Translations under genes and position numbers: made by a program | Notes under the pieces: generated by a model | The model's database searches: none | Seen by the model: the letters and a program-made list of their open reading frames with translations, nothing else | What the model was told of the DNA's origin: nothing | From: Microbacterium soli | GTDB lineage: Bacteria; Actinomycetota; Actinomycetes; Actinomycetales; Microbacteriaceae | Reading direction: 5' to 3' | DNA length: 64,000 nucleotides | Assembly: GCF_039539005.1 (NCBI RefSeq) | Contig: NZ_BAABCP010000001.1 | Span: 2,418,001 to 2,482,000, forward strand | Shown here: piece by piece, positions 7,868 through 16,550 of the stretch | Numbering within the stretch: position 1 is the stretch's first letter | Layout of the letters: the number at the start of each line of letters is the position of its first letter

Positions 7868-8742
7868 GGCGGCGCGCGGCGGCGGCCGGCGCGATCCTCT
7901 GCGCAGCGCTGCTCCTGGCGGCGTGCGCCTCAGCATCGCCCCATGCGAAGGCGCCGACCGATGCCCCCGCCGACGTCGCGGAGACGCCGGAGGCGCCCTC
8001 CCTGACCGGTGCGGACATCCAGGCCTGGATCGCGAACGCCGAGTGGTCGTTCGCCGACCGCGGACTCGAGGAGCCGATCACGATCGTTTTCGAGGACGGG
8101 AAGGCGAGCGACGACGTCATGCGCGTGTACGAGATCGGCGTCGGCGTCGAATCCGATGCCGACGGCGACGGGGTCGTCGACCTCGCCGTGCCCGTCACCC
8201 AGCTCGACGGCAACGGCTTCCAGGAGCTGTGGTACGTCTGGCTCGGCAAGGACATCGATGCGGATGCCGTGGCCGAGCAGGTCTGGTACCCCATCGCGCG
8301 TACGGTCCGCTGCGGTGACGTCGTCCACTCCGTAGAAGGCACCGACGGCGGCTTCCTGATCGACCAGACCCTCTGGATGCCCCACACCGATCAAGGGCGC
8401 GACTGCGCCGGCGGCGGAACCGGGACGCAGACCCGCGAGATCGCCATCATCGACGTCGACGGCGTCGCCTACCCCGTGCAGACCGCGCCCGTCCCGGCCT
8501 GGGGCGGTGTCTGTCCGCGTTCGGAATGGCTCGACGGCATCATCGATGACACGGTCGACGGACGGGTCGCACCGCCGGCGTCGGCTCCGCAGGCCATCGC
8601 TCCCGGCGACCCGGTCGGGCTCTACGAGCTCCCGCCGGCACCGCTTCTCACCGCAGACGGTGCGCGGTTCTTCGGCTTCCAGGGCGACCTGCCCGGTGAG
8701 GCCGGCGAGCAGCAGGTGCTGATGCACTGCGCGTTCGGATGA
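7864..8742 (+). CDS. Secreted lipoprotein with EF-hand-like Asp loop
   Basis: 292 residues, GTG at 7864 overlapping the previous stop and preceded by GGAGGAGG. The N-terminus is a lipoprotein signal: RRR, a hydrophobic stretch and the lipobox LLAAC with Cys21 as lipidation site. The mature part contains a DADGDGVVDLAV loop with acidic residues spaced as in EF-hand or dockerin calcium loops, and a second acidic LDGNGF stretch. Four or more cysteines (CGD, CAGG, CPR, HCAFG) suggest disulfides outside the cell. No enzyme motif is recognised. Coupling to the membrane protein before it suggests the two act together at the envelope. Confidence 0.65.
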   Translation: MRRRAAAAGAILCAALLLAACASASPHAKAPTDAPADVAETPEAPSLTGADIQAWIANAEWSFADRGLEEPITIVFEDGKASDDVMRVYEIGVGVESDADGDGVVDLAVPVTQLDGNGFQELWYVWLGKDIDADAVAEQVWYPIARTVRCGDVVHSVEGTDGGFLIDQTLWMPHTDQGRDCAGGGTGTQTREIAIIDVDGVAYPVQTAPVPAWGGVCPRSEWLDGIIDDTVDGRVAPPASAPQAIAPGDPVGLYELPPAPLLTADGARFFGFQGDLPGEAGEQQVLMHCAFG

Positions 8743-8780
8743 GGCCGGAACAGCGGTGGGCAACGGATGAGGACACCGAC

Positions 8781-9350
8781 ATGAGACCGCTCCGCTACTC
8801 GATCAACGTCACGCTCGACGGCTGCTGCAGCCACGAGGCGGGGCTGCCACCGGACGCCGACTCGATGCGCTACTGGGCCGACCAGATGGCCAAGGCCGAC
8901 GCGCTGATCCTCGGCCGGACGACGTATCAGATGATGGAATCGGCTTGGCGCCGGCCGGCGACAGGCGATTGGCCGGGCTGGATGGGGGAGCGGGAGCTCC
9001 CCTTCGCGGAGGCCATCGACCGCGCGCCGAAGCATGTCGTCTCGAGCACGCTCGATTCGGTGGACTGGAATGCCGAGCTGCTGCGCGGCGACCCGGTCGC
9101 TGCGGTACGGCACCTCAAGGCCCAGCCCGGCAGGGGCCTGTGGGTGGGAGGCGTGACACTGCCGACGGCGCTGGCGGAACAGGGACTGATCGACGAGTAC
9201 GAGTTCCTCGTGCATCCGGTGCTCGCCGGCCGAGGCCCCACCCTGCTCGCCGGTCTCCACCAGCAGGTCCGGCTCGAGCTCGTGGAGCGGCGCGACTTCC
9301 CCTCCGGCGCCGTCGCCGTGCGATATCGGCCCCTGCACGCCACCGCCTGA
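8781..9350 (+). CDS. Dihydrofolate-reductase-like (RibD C-terminal family) reductase
   Basis: 189 residues. The ATG at 8781 is preferred because the family starts with RxLRYSINVTLDG; an ATG at 8739 overlapping the lipoprotein stop would add 14 poorly conserved residues. Hallmarks are YSINVTLDG at the N-terminus, LILGRTTYQMMES (about 50-60), the glycine-rich LWVGGVTL (about 115-125), and LIDEYEFLVHPVLAGRGPTLL (about 130-155). Members are NADPH-dependent reductases of unknown substrate, often in accessory or resistance settings, and usually not the housekeeping folate enzyme. The gene follows the lipoprotein by 38 bases and may be co-transcribed. Confidence 0.8.
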   Translation: MRPLRYSINVTLDGCCSHEAGLPPDADSMRYWADQMAKADALILGRTTYQMMESAWRRPATGDWPGWMGERELPFAEAIDRAPKHVVSSTLDSVDWNAELLRGDPVAAVRHLKAQPGRGLWVGGVTLPTALAEQGLIDEYEFLVHPVLAGRGPTLLAGLHQQVRLELVERRDFPSGAVAVRYRPLHATA

Positions 9351-9426
9351 CGGCCGCGACGCGCGCATCCGTCATCCCGGCGACGGCATAGGACCCTGCA
9401 CCTACCCGACGCGCCACGCCGTCCAG

Positions 9427-9432
9427 CACAAT
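9427..9432 (+). promoter_or_regulatory. -10-like box of a probable leaderless response-regulator mRNA
   Basis: CACAAT lies seven bases before the ATG at 9440, the same geometry as many genes in this window. It argues for the start at 9440 over the ATG at 9431, which would overlap the box. Confidence 0.4.
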
Positions 9433-9439
9433 GGCAACC

Positions 9440-10078
9440 ATGACAGTGCGCGTGCTCATCGTCGACGACCACCCGGTCGTCGTTGGAGGCCTGCGCGCCC
9501 TCCTGGAGACGCTGGACGGCATGGAGGTCGTCGGTCAGGCCTCGGACGGCGCAGGTGCCGTGCGGGAGGTCGCCCTGCGGCATCCGGATGTGGTGGTGAT
9601 GGACCTGCGGATGCCGGGAATCGACGGCGTCGAGGCGACGCGCCGGATCGCCGCCGGGTACCCGGAGACCGCCGTGCTCGTACTGACGATGTTCGCCGAG
9701 GACTCCCTCGTCGCGGAGGCGCTCGCCGCCGGAGCGCAGGGGTACCTGCTCAAGGGCGCCGAGCAGGAGGAGATCGAGCGGGCGATACGCGCCGTCGCCG
9801 CCGGCGACGCGATCTTCAGCCGCGAGGTCGCCGATCAGCTCCTCCGACCGCGCGCGCCGCAGCGCGCCGCCCTCCCGCAGCTGACCGAGCGAGAGCGGGA
9901 GGTCACGCACCTGCTCGCGGCGGGACGCTCCAACAGCAGCATCGCGCAGCGGCTCGCGATCTCGCCGAAGACGGTCAGCAACCACATCTCCGCGATCTTC
10001 CTCAAACTCGGCGTCGCGACCCGCGCGGAGGCGATCGTGATCGCGCGGGACGCCGGCCTCGGGCGCGAGGACGAATAG
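9440..10078 (+). CDS. NarL/FixJ-type response regulator
   Basis: 212 residues. The receiver domain (1-120) has the acidic pair D9/D10, phospho-acceptor D55 in VVMDLRMPG and K105 in YLLKG. A LuxR-type helix-turn-helix (about 147-205) starts LTEREREV and contains the recognition helix SPKTVSNHISAIF. Such regulators dimerise and bind DNA when phosphorylated by a HisKA_3 kinase. The likely partner is the rightward kinase at 11381, although two leftward membrane-protein genes lie between them. The ATG at 9440 is chosen from the -10 spacing. Confidence 0.9.
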   Translation: MTVRVLIVDDHPVVVGGLRALLETLDGMEVVGQASDGAGAVREVALRHPDVVVMDLRMPGIDGVEATRRIAAGYPETAVLVLTMFAEDSLVAEALAAGAQGYLLKGAEQEEIERAIRAVAAGDAIFSREVADQLLRPRAPQRAALPQLTEREREVTHLLAAGRSNSSIAQRLAISPKTVSNHISAIFLKLGVATRAEAIVIARDAGLGREDE

Positions 10079-10111
10079 GGCGTCACGAGCACCTGCATCG
10101 TGACGCCCCGC

Positions 10112-10831
10112 TCATGCCCGCTTCCTGGGTCTCGGAATCGGCGCGGCCTCCCAGATGTCGTCCGGGGTGCGCAGCACGTGCCATCCCAGCACCCCCATGC
10201 CGATCGCCGTCGTGCCCCAGCCGATGAAGTCCAGCCAGGGGATCCCGCCGAAGGTGGCGACCAGATGCACGATCTGCGACACCGTGAACAGCAGTCCGAA
10301 CCACAGCGGCATGAACCGCGTCCTCATCGCCAGGATGCCCAGCAGGATGACGCCGGTGATGTGCCCGAGAACGAAGATCAGCACCGGGACGAATGTGATC
10401 GGCCCTTCGAAGGCCGCCTCGCTGAGAGCATCCGAACTCGCCCGGTCCAGGCCGGTCCGGACGGCTCCCCACGCGATGCCGTCCATGATCGACAGCGCAC
10501 CCATCGCGATGTACGCCGGGGTGAGGATCGCCCCGGTGACGGTCGCGAGGATCGGCGCACGGCGCATCATCAGATGCACGGCGGCGATCGCGCCGCCGAC
10601 GAGCGAGAACAGCGCCAGCCAGTTCCACAGCGAGGCCGCCCACTGCCCGGAGGGGTCGGCGACGATCTCGTCATAGGTGTCCGACCCGTCGCCGTGCAGA
10701 CGCAGGAACGCGAGGATCAGAGGCCCGACGGGCATGAGGATCGCGGCGGTCACCCGCCGGAAGCGGCGCGAGTCGCGAGGCGTGCGCTCCTGCGCGCGGG
10801 TCGCCTCCGCGCGTGAGACCCGGCCGCTCAT
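10112..10831 (-). CDS. Multi-pass membrane protein (hypothetical)
   Basis: 239 residues, ATG at 10831 overlapping the stop of the preceding small membrane gene (ATGA). About six hydrophobic helices are evident, including AAILMPVGPLILAFL, LWNWLALFSLVGGAIAAVHLM, FVPVLIFVLGHITGVILLGIL and LWFGLLFTVSQIVHLVA, with short basic loops. The N-terminal 25 residues are Arg-rich and cytosolic, and the C-terminus ends RPRKRA. No channel or transporter motif is recognised. Lying between a response regulator and its presumed kinase, with its small partner, it may be the sensed or regulated membrane component. That is inference from position. Confidence 0.65.
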   Translation of the reverse strand: MSGRVSRAEATRAQERTPRDSRRFRRVTAAILMPVGPLILAFLRLHGDGSDTYDEIVADPSGQWAASLWNWLALFSLVGGAIAAVHLMMRRAPILATVTGAILTPAYIAMGALSIMDGIAWGAVRTGLDRASSDALSEAAFEGPITFVPVLIFVLGHITGVILLGILAMRTRFMPLWFGLLFTVSQIVHLVATFGGIPWLDFIGWGTTAIGMGVLGWHVLRTPDDIWEAAPIPRPRKRA

Positions 10832-11211
10832 GAGTCCCGCCGCCCGAGCCCGGCGAGGATGAGCATGGCGATCACGATCGTGATCACGATCCCCAGCGCC
10901 GCCGCGATGATCGCGCCTGCGGGAACACCCGGCACGAAGAACGCCGGCAACCCGCCGAGCGACCCGACCACGCCGAACACCGCCACCGTGATCGCGGCGC
11001 GTCGCGAGCCCCGCCACGCGGGAACGGCGAGGGCGATCACCCCCAGATTCAGGAGCAGTCCGACGATGACGATCGCGAGGGCGATGCCGCCGGCGGCCGC
11101 GAGCTGCTGGGTGGCATCGGCGAGTCCGAGGACCGCCAGGAGCGCGGCGAGTACGAGTCCGATGCGCAGCAGGACGGTGCGGCGGTTCACGGATGCGGTT
11201 GGTGCGGACAT
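10828..11211 (-). CDS. Small membrane protein, about four helices (hypothetical)
   Basis: 127 residues from an ATG at 11211 with AAAGGAAC upstream; an earlier in-frame start at 11262 would add an Arg-rich stretch. Four hydrophobic segments (LLRIGLVLAALLAVLGLA, GIALAIVIVGLLLNLGVIALAV, AITVAVFGVVGSLGGLPAFF, AIIAAALGIVITIVIAMLIL) fill almost the whole protein, and it ends GRRDS. No family is recognised. It is coupled by an ATGA overlap to the following membrane-protein gene, so the pair probably forms one complex or one export unit near the two-component system. Confidence 0.65.
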   Translation of the reverse strand: MSAPTASVNRRTVLLRIGLVLAALLAVLGLADATQQLAAAGGIALAIVIVGLLLNLGVIALAVPAWRGSRRAAITVAVFGVVGSLGGLPAFFVPGVPAGAIIAAALGIVITIVIAMLILAGLGRRDS

Positions 11212-11367
11212 GAGGTTCCTTTCCCGAGGACGACCGCTGTTCGGCCGACTGATTCCGAGCATCCGCCGTCGGCATCACCCGCCGGATGAGAGCGCGGCCG
11301 GAGTCGCTCGGGCTCTTCGCCCGGCCGCCTGGGGGCACGCCCCTACCCGGCGCACCCGTGCATGGGA

Positions 11368-11373
11368 CAGAAT
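11368..11373 (+). promoter_or_regulatory. -10-like box upstream of sensor kinase
   Basis: CAGAAT ends seven bases before the ATG at 11381, consistent with a leaderless mRNA. No clear -35 is visible. Position is the main support. Confidence 0.35.
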
Positions 11374-11380
11374 CACACTC

Positions 11381-13351
11381 ATGACCGAGGACGACGCGGA
11401 CCCGCGCCGCGGCTGGACGCTGGTCGGCGCCGGCGTCGCGGTGCTGCTGCTGACCGTCGCCGCGGCGGGGGGAGCTGCACTGGGCTGGGGATGGTCGGAC
11501 CTCGTCGAGACGTACACGTTCACCAACCTGCTCATCGGCGCCGCGTTCGTGCTGTCGGGGAGCGTGATCGGCTGGCATCGGCCGCGGAACGCCGTGGGAG
11601 TGCTGTTCGCGCTCGCAGGGCTCGCGCATCTGATCTCCGCGGCCTGCTATCCGCTGGTGCTCATCGGCGTGTCGGGCGGCTGGCCCGCGCCGCTGACCCG
11701 GGCCCTGGCGGGGCTGTTCAGCGGCAGCTGGCCGATGGGGCTCACCGCGCTCGCGCTCGTGGCGCTGCTGCGCTTCCCCGACGGCAGGACCGCCGGTGCG
11801 CCCCGCTGGCTGTGGCGCGTCGCCGAGGTCTGGATACTCGTCAACGGCGTCCTCAGCGCCTCGAGCGGGCTGGTCTCGCCCGCACCGCTCATCGCGGGCG
11901 ATCCGGCGACGGTCTCGCTGTTCGCCGTCGCCGAGTTCCCCGTCGAGTTCGTCGACGAGCTGACCGGTGTGCTGGGCGCACCGACCGTCTTCCTCGTCAT
12001 CGCGGCTTTCGTCGTGCGGTGGCGTCGCGGCGATGACCGCGCCCGTCGTCAGCTGCTCTGGCTCTTCCTCGCGTTCTTCGCGATGCTGCTCCTGAACAGC
12101 CAGCGCTGGCTCACCGACGACGGCCCGATCCTGCTGCTGGCGAGCACGGCGTTCATCCCCGTCGCGATCGGGATCGCCATCGTCCGCGAGCAGCTGCTCG
12201 ACATCCGTCTGGTCTGGTCCCGCACGCTGACCTACAGCCTGCTGATCCTCCTGGTCGTGGGCCTGTACGCGGGGCTCGTCGCCGCGGTCGCATCGGTGGT
12301 TCCCCCCGAAGCCGATCGCCCGGTCACGATCGTCGCGGCCGTCGCGGTGGCACTGCTGTTCAATCCGCTGCGGATCCTGCTGCAGCGACTCATCTCGAGG
12401 GCGTTCTTCGGCACCCGCGGCGATCCGGTCAGGACCGCCGCCGACGTGCCGACCGATGGTGGGCTCGCGGATGTGCTCGCGCATCTGCGGGCGACGCTGC
12501 GCCTGTCACATCTGGCCGTGGCGCGAGACGGGCGGGTCCTCGCCGAGGACGGGGCGGCTCCCCCCGAACGCGACGCGGTCGCGCTGGCCATCGCCGCGGA
12601 ACCGGGAGCGGAGCTCGTGATCGGCCTTCGAAGCGGGGAGCGCAGCCTGCACCGGAAGGACCGTCAGGCGCTCACGCTCGTGCTGCCGTCCATCGGCCTC
12701 CTGCTACGCGAGCAGCGTCTGCTGGAGGAGGTCCGCAGGACCAGGGCGCTCTCGGCGCAGGAGCGCGAGCGCGACAGGGCCCGGCTGCATCGCGACCTGC
12801 ATGACGGGCTCGGCCCGCTGCTGACCGGGGTCGCGCTGCGACTGGATGCCATCGCGAACCTCGTCGGCCGACGCGATGACCGGGTCGACGATGCGATCGC
12901 GAGGGCCCGTGCCGAGGTGCGCCTGGCTCTCGACTCCGTCCGACGCGTGGTGTACGGCCTCCGGCCGGTCGCCCTCGGCGAGGGGGGACTCGTCGGCGCA
13001 TTGCAGGAGCAGGCGCGCGGCGAGCAGTCCCCGGTCGTCGACGTGCACGTCGACGAGCCGCTGCCGGAGCTCTCACCGGCCGTGGAGCTGACCGCCTACC
13101 GCATCGCCATGGAGGCCCTCGCGAACGCGCGGCGCCACTCCCGGGCATCCGCCGTGTCGCTCACGCTGCGGACGCAAGCGGGTGACCTGCGCATGGTGAT
13201 CGAGGACGACGGCGGGGAGACGTTCGGAACGGTCGTGCCGGGGGCCGGGATCCGGTCGATGCGCGAGCGTGCGGAGGAGCTGCGCGGCCAGGTCATCGCC
13301 GAGCCCACAGCACGCGGCTGGCGGGTGGAGGCCACCATCCCGCTCGCCTGA
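11381..13351 (+). CDS. Membrane sensor histidine kinase (HisKA_3 family)
   Basis: 656 residues. The first half is hydrophobic, with about eight to ten helices between residues 12 and 350 and no large extracellular domain. A GAF-like linker of about 100 residues follows. The dimerisation/phosphorylation helix contains RARLHRDLHDGLGPLL with the phospho-histidine near 474. The ATPase domain keeps the N-box (YRIAMEALANARRHS) and a D-box DDGG, then GIRSMRERAEEL. This is the usual partner of a NarL-type regulator, most plausibly the one at 9440. It converges on a second, oppositely oriented two-component pair. The ATG at 11381 is supported by a -10-like CAGAAT seven bases upstream. Confidence 0.85.
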   Translation: MTEDDADPRRGWTLVGAGVAVLLLTVAAAGGAALGWGWSDLVETYTFTNLLIGAAFVLSGSVIGWHRPRNAVGVLFALAGLAHLISAACYPLVLIGVSGGWPAPLTRALAGLFSGSWPMGLTALALVALLRFPDGRTAGAPRWLWRVAEVWILVNGVLSASSGLVSPAPLIAGDPATVSLFAVAEFPVEFVDELTGVLGAPTVFLVIAAFVVRWRRGDDRARRQLLWLFLAFFAMLLLNSQRWLTDDGPILLLASTAFIPVAIGIAIVREQLLDIRLVWSRTLTYSLLILLVVGLYAGLVAAVASVVPPEADRPVTIVAAVAVALLFNPLRILLQRLISRAFFGTRGDPVRTAADVPTDGGLADVLAHLRATLRLSHLAVARDGRVLAEDGAAPPERDAVALAIAAEPGAELVIGLRSGERSLHRKDRQALTLVLPSIGLLLREQRLLEEVRRTRALSAQERERDRARLHRDLHDGLGPLLTGVALRLDAIANLVGRRDDRVDDAIARARAEVRLALDSVRRVVYGLRPVALGEGGLVGALQEQARGEQSPVVDVHVDEPLPELSPAVELTAYRIAMEALANARRHSRASAVSLTLRTQAGDLRMVIEDDGGETFGTVVPGAGIRSMRERAEELRGQVIAEPTARGWRVEATIPLA

Positions 13352-13411
13352 GCGGGTGTCATCCTGCCGACGTGTTCCGGACAGGACCACGCCGTCGGCC
13401 TGCCGGTCGTC

Positions 13412-14059
13412 TCACGACGGCTGATCGCGGGAGAGATACGCGATGGCCGCGAGGACCCTGCGGTGGGCCCGGCCGTCATCGGGGAGGTCGAGCTTCATGA
13501 AGATCGTGCGCATGTGCGTCTCGACCGTGCGCTCCGACAGATGCAGCGCCTCCGCCACCGCCGTGTTCGACCTGCCCTCGGCCACGAGCGCGAGCACGTC
13601 GCGCTCGCGCGCCGTGAGCCGACCGAGCGAGCCGTGCGCGGACTCCTGCACCAGGGCGCGCACGACCGTCGGATCCAGGGCCGTACCGCCTTCGGCGACT
13701 CTGCCGAGGGCCTCGCAGAACTCGGACACGTCGAGCACCCGGTCCTTGAGCAGGTACCCGAAACCGGGGGTGCCGATGAGCACCCGGCAGCCGTGCAGCT
13801 CGATGTGCTGACTGAGCATCATGATCCCGCACTCCGGCAGGCGGCGGCGCAGCTCCACCGCGGCGACGGCGCCATCGCGCACGCCGGCCGACGGCATCCG
13901 GATGTCGATGATCGCGACATCCGGGAGACAGCGCTCGACGGTCTCCGTGATCGCATCCGCACTGCGGGCGATCGCCACCACCCGGTGGCCCTGCCGTTCC
14001 AGGAGGGCGGTGAGCCCCTCTCGGAACAGGGCCCCGTCCTCCGCGATCACGATGCGCAC
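13412..14059 (-). CDS. NarL/FixJ-type response regulator
   Basis: 215 residues, GTG start at 14059 inside the end of the kinase gene (13-base overlap), so the pair is coupled. Receiver: acidic E7/D8, phospho-acceptor D52 in AIIDIRMPS and K105 in GYLLKD. The loop after the acceptor carries a few extra residues (SAGVRDGAVAAV) relative to its neighbour at 9440, typical of the LuxR group paired with multi-pass HisKA_3 kinases. C-terminal LuxR helix-turn-helix: LTARERDVLALVAEGRSN, then SERTVETHMRTIFMKL. Forms a two-component system with the kinase at 14047-15984; the signal is unknown. Confidence 0.9.
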   Translation of the reverse strand: MRIVIAEDGALFREGLTALLERQGHRVVAIARSADAITETVERCLPDVAIIDIRMPSAGVRDGAVAAVELRRRLPECGIMMLSQHIELHGCRVLIGTPGFGYLLKDRVLDVSEFCEALGRVAEGGTALDPTVVRALVQESAHGSLGRLTARERDVLALVAEGRSNTAVAEALHLSERTVETHMRTIFMKLDLPDDGRAHRRVLAAIAYLSRDQPS

Positions 14060-15984
14060 GGGATCTCCGCGGTGACCCGTGTTCCCCGACGGCCCGGCTC
14101 AGGGCCCACCCGCAGAGAGCCGCCGATGGCCACCGCCCGGTCCGTGAGCCCGGTCGGCACCGTCGTCACCAGCCCCGTGCCGTCGTCGGTCACGCACAGC
14201 GTCAGGCGGTCCCCTTGATGCGAGAGCCGCACCTGAACGCGGTTCGGCCGCGCGTGCTTGAGGGCGTTGGTCACCGCCTCCGCGGCGATGAGGTACACCG
14301 TGGCGGACTGCGCCTCCGACAGCTCGGGGAGGGTGCATACCTCCACGTCGACGGGAATCGGGCCCGTCATGCGCAGCGATGCCAGCGCCGCCGCCAGACC
14401 GTCCTCGAGCCTGCTCGGCCGGACGCCATGCGCGATCCTGCGGATCTCCTCGGTGGTCTCGCGCAGCTCGTGGACGATCCGCTCCAGGCCCGCCGCTGCC
14501 GCATCCGACACGTCGGACTGCACGGCGCGCACGAGCATGCCGATTCCGATCAGGCGCTGCTGCACGGCGTCGTGCAGGTCATGCTGGAGTCGTCGCCGTT
14601 CCGCCGCAGTCGCCTCCGCGAGCCGTGCGTTCACGGCGCGGGCGTCCTCAGCGGCGCGGCGCAGCACGGTGTCGAGCCGGCAGAGCTCCAGTGCCAGCGT
14701 CAGCGGCTGCGCGAGTTCCGCGATACGGCGCCGAAGCCGTGGTGTCCGGATGCTGAGCTCGATGCGCGCGATGCGTTCGGCTCCGCGCTCGATGTCGAGG
14801 TACGGGGCGTGCGGATCCGGCGTCGTCGGCGTGCCGTCCGGCAGCATCCACTCCGATGCCCGGGGCTCCAGGATCAGCACTCGAAGCCCGGAATCCCTGC
14901 AGGCCAGGCGCAGCGTGTCGGTGACGGCGGACGGCGGCCGGGTGCCGTCTCTCACCTGTGCGGCGAAACGTGTCGCCAGCGTCACGGCATCGACGTTCTC
15001 ACGATCGATGAGCCGGTGGATGCCGACGCGCAGCGCACGGTGAGCGGGAAGCAGGACCAGTGCCGCGGTGAATGCGGCCAGTGTGATCCCGACGGTCGTG
15101 TACGACGGCAGCAGCTCCGTCACCCCGAGCACGAGCACGGCGAACGCGGCTGCTGAGATCACGAACGAGGACAGCCAGGCGATGGACTGGCCGAGGATCC
15201 AATCGATGTCGAAGAGGTCGTGGCGGAGAACCGCGATCGTGACGGCGAGAGGGAGCAGAACGAGGATCGCGAACAGGAACGGTGAGAAGGAGACCGCGAG
15301 AGGCAGGTCGGCCAGCTGCATGCCCCATCCGGCGATCAGCAGCACCATCACCCCCGAACCGGCCAGCAGGAGCCAGCGGATCTGGCGTCTGCGGGCTGCG
15401 GATCCGGCGCGGTGGCGGGCGAGGAGGTCGATGACCGCGAGCAGCATGCTCGTCGCGATCAGCGCCATGCCGACCAGGACCGCCGGCTCGGAGCCGGAAG
15501 CCTCCGCGGAGACGCGGCCGTCCTCCTGCGGCACGTCCCACAGGCCGACCAGCACCAGCAGCGCCCCCGTGCCCCAGCTCCACGGCAGTGCGCGCACGAT
15601 GCGCTGGAATCGTCGCGAACGGCCGGAGTCATCAGGGAAGACCAGCAGCAGCGCGAAAGCCCCCGCGAGATTGACGGGCCACGCGCCGGCCCACCAGTGC
15701 GCGGCCACGGAGGCGCCCGGCAGAGGCGCCGATGTCGCCGCGGATGCCGCCAGCACGTCGTTGATCGCGACGAGCACGACGGCCGCGCTGCTCCAGGCCA
15801 GCGCCGGTGCGACGGCGGAATCCGGATGGACTCCGTGGATCACCCAGCCCAGACCGACGGCGACCCCCGCGAGGGCCGCGATGCCCCAGAGCGCGGGCTC
15901 GTCCCGCATCGCGCCCAGCAGCGCGCCGACCGCGATGACGGCGGATGCGAGCGCGGTCAGGACTCCGAACCGCAGGCGTCTCAC
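14047..15984 (-). CDS. Membrane sensor histidine kinase (HisKA_3 family)
   Basis: 645 residues, GTG at 15984. The N-terminal half has about ten hydrophobic segments (residues 8-320) linked by short loops, with no large extracytoplasmic sensor. A GAF-like region follows. The phosphorylation helix (about 460-480) reads RRLQHDLHDAVQQRLIGIG. The ATPase domain has the N-box IAAEAVTNALKHA and D-box DDGTG, ending RRGTRVTAEI. It is a paralogue-like match in architecture to the kinase at 11381, so two sensing systems of one type lie tail to tail. The partner response regulator overlaps its 3' end. A -10-like CAGAAT lies six bases upstream of the start. Confidence 0.85.
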   Translation of the reverse strand: MRRLRFGVLTALASAVIAVGALLGAMRDEPALWGIAALAGVAVGLGWVIHGVHPDSAVAPALAWSSAAVVLVAINDVLAASAATSAPLPGASVAAHWWAGAWPVNLAGAFALLLVFPDDSGRSRRFQRIVRALPWSWGTGALLVLVGLWDVPQEDGRVSAEASGSEPAVLVGMALIATSMLLAVIDLLARHRAGSAARRRQIRWLLLAGSGVMVLLIAGWGMQLADLPLAVSFSPFLFAILVLLPLAVTIAVLRHDLFDIDWILGQSIAWLSSFVISAAAFAVLVLGVTELLPSYTTVGITLAAFTAALVLLPAHRALRVGIHRLIDRENVDAVTLATRFAAQVRDGTRPPSAVTDTLRLACRDSGLRVLILEPRASEWMLPDGTPTTPDPHAPYLDIERGAERIARIELSIRTPRLRRRIAELAQPLTLALELCRLDTVLRRAAEDARAVNARLAEATAAERRRLQHDLHDAVQQRLIGIGMLVRAVQSDVSDAAAAGLERIVHELRETTEEIRRIAHGVRPSRLEDGLAAALASLRMTGPIPVDVEVCTLPELSEAQSATVYLIAAEAVTNALKHARPNRVQVRLSHQGDRLTLCVTDDGTGLVTTVPTGLTDRAVAIGGSLRVGPEPGRRGTRVTAEIPCAS

Positions 15985-15990
15985 GGCTCG

Positions 15991-15996
15991 ATTCTG
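15991..15996 (-). promoter_or_regulatory. -10-like box upstream of the leftward sensor kinase
   Basis: Read on the minus strand, CAGAAT ends six bases before the GTG at 15984. This fits a leaderless transcript for the kinase-regulator operon. Confidence 0.35.
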
Positions 15997-16136
15997 CCGG
16001 TTCGACCGCGCATCCGCCTCCGTGCGAGCACTGAAGGCCCCGCACGGGGCGAACTCCGGTGCGGGCGCGGATGCCGGGACGGCGCCGCTCCGGAAGTCTC
16101 GGATGCATCACGTCGACTCTTCCAGGAGGAAGCATC

Positions 16137-16487
16137 ATGAATCTCATCGTCGCCCCGATCCTCGCCATCCTGATCGGCCTCTTCGTCCGCTCGAAGTTCC
16201 AGGCAGTGCTGCTGTACCTCGTCATCGAGGCGCTCTTCTTCACCTACCAGACGCTGTCCGTGCTGATGTCGTGGATGGGCGGGGAGGGAGGTTTCGGAGG
16301 TGCGACGGAACAGGGCGCGTTCGGGCCGGCACCCGACGGGTTCCCGCTGGAGTACAGCGCGAGCGAGCTCAGCGCGTACGGCCTGGTCAACCTGACCATC
16401 ATCCTCGTGGGCACGGGGCTCATCCTGCTGATCTGCTGGCTGAGGGGGCGCAGCCGGGTCAAGAAGCACAGCGTTCAGGTCGCCTGA
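16137..16487 (+). CDS. Small two-helix membrane protein (hypothetical)
   Basis: 116 residues, ATG at 16137 behind CAGGAGGAAGC, a near-ideal ribosome site. Two to three hydrophobic stretches are clear: NLIVAPILAILIGLFV and AVLLYLVIEALFFTY at the N-terminus and LTIILVGTGLILLICWL near the end, flanking a Gly/acidic loop (GGEGGFGGATEQ). The C-terminus is basic (RGRSRVKKH). No family is recognised. It stands alone between the kinase promoter and the dehydrogenase gene. The following 63 bases hold only a GC-rich imperfect hairpin. Confidence 0.6.
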   Translation: MNLIVAPILAILIGLFVRSKFQAVLLYLVIEALFFTYQTLSVLMSWMGGEGGFGGATEQGAFGPAPDGFPLEYSASELSAYGLVNLTIILVGTGLILLICWLRGRSRVKKHSVQVA

Positions 16488-16550
16488 GCGCGTGGGGTCG
16501 CCGACGGCATGCCCGGTGGCCATGGCCGCCCGTCGCCGGGGCGGCGGCCC

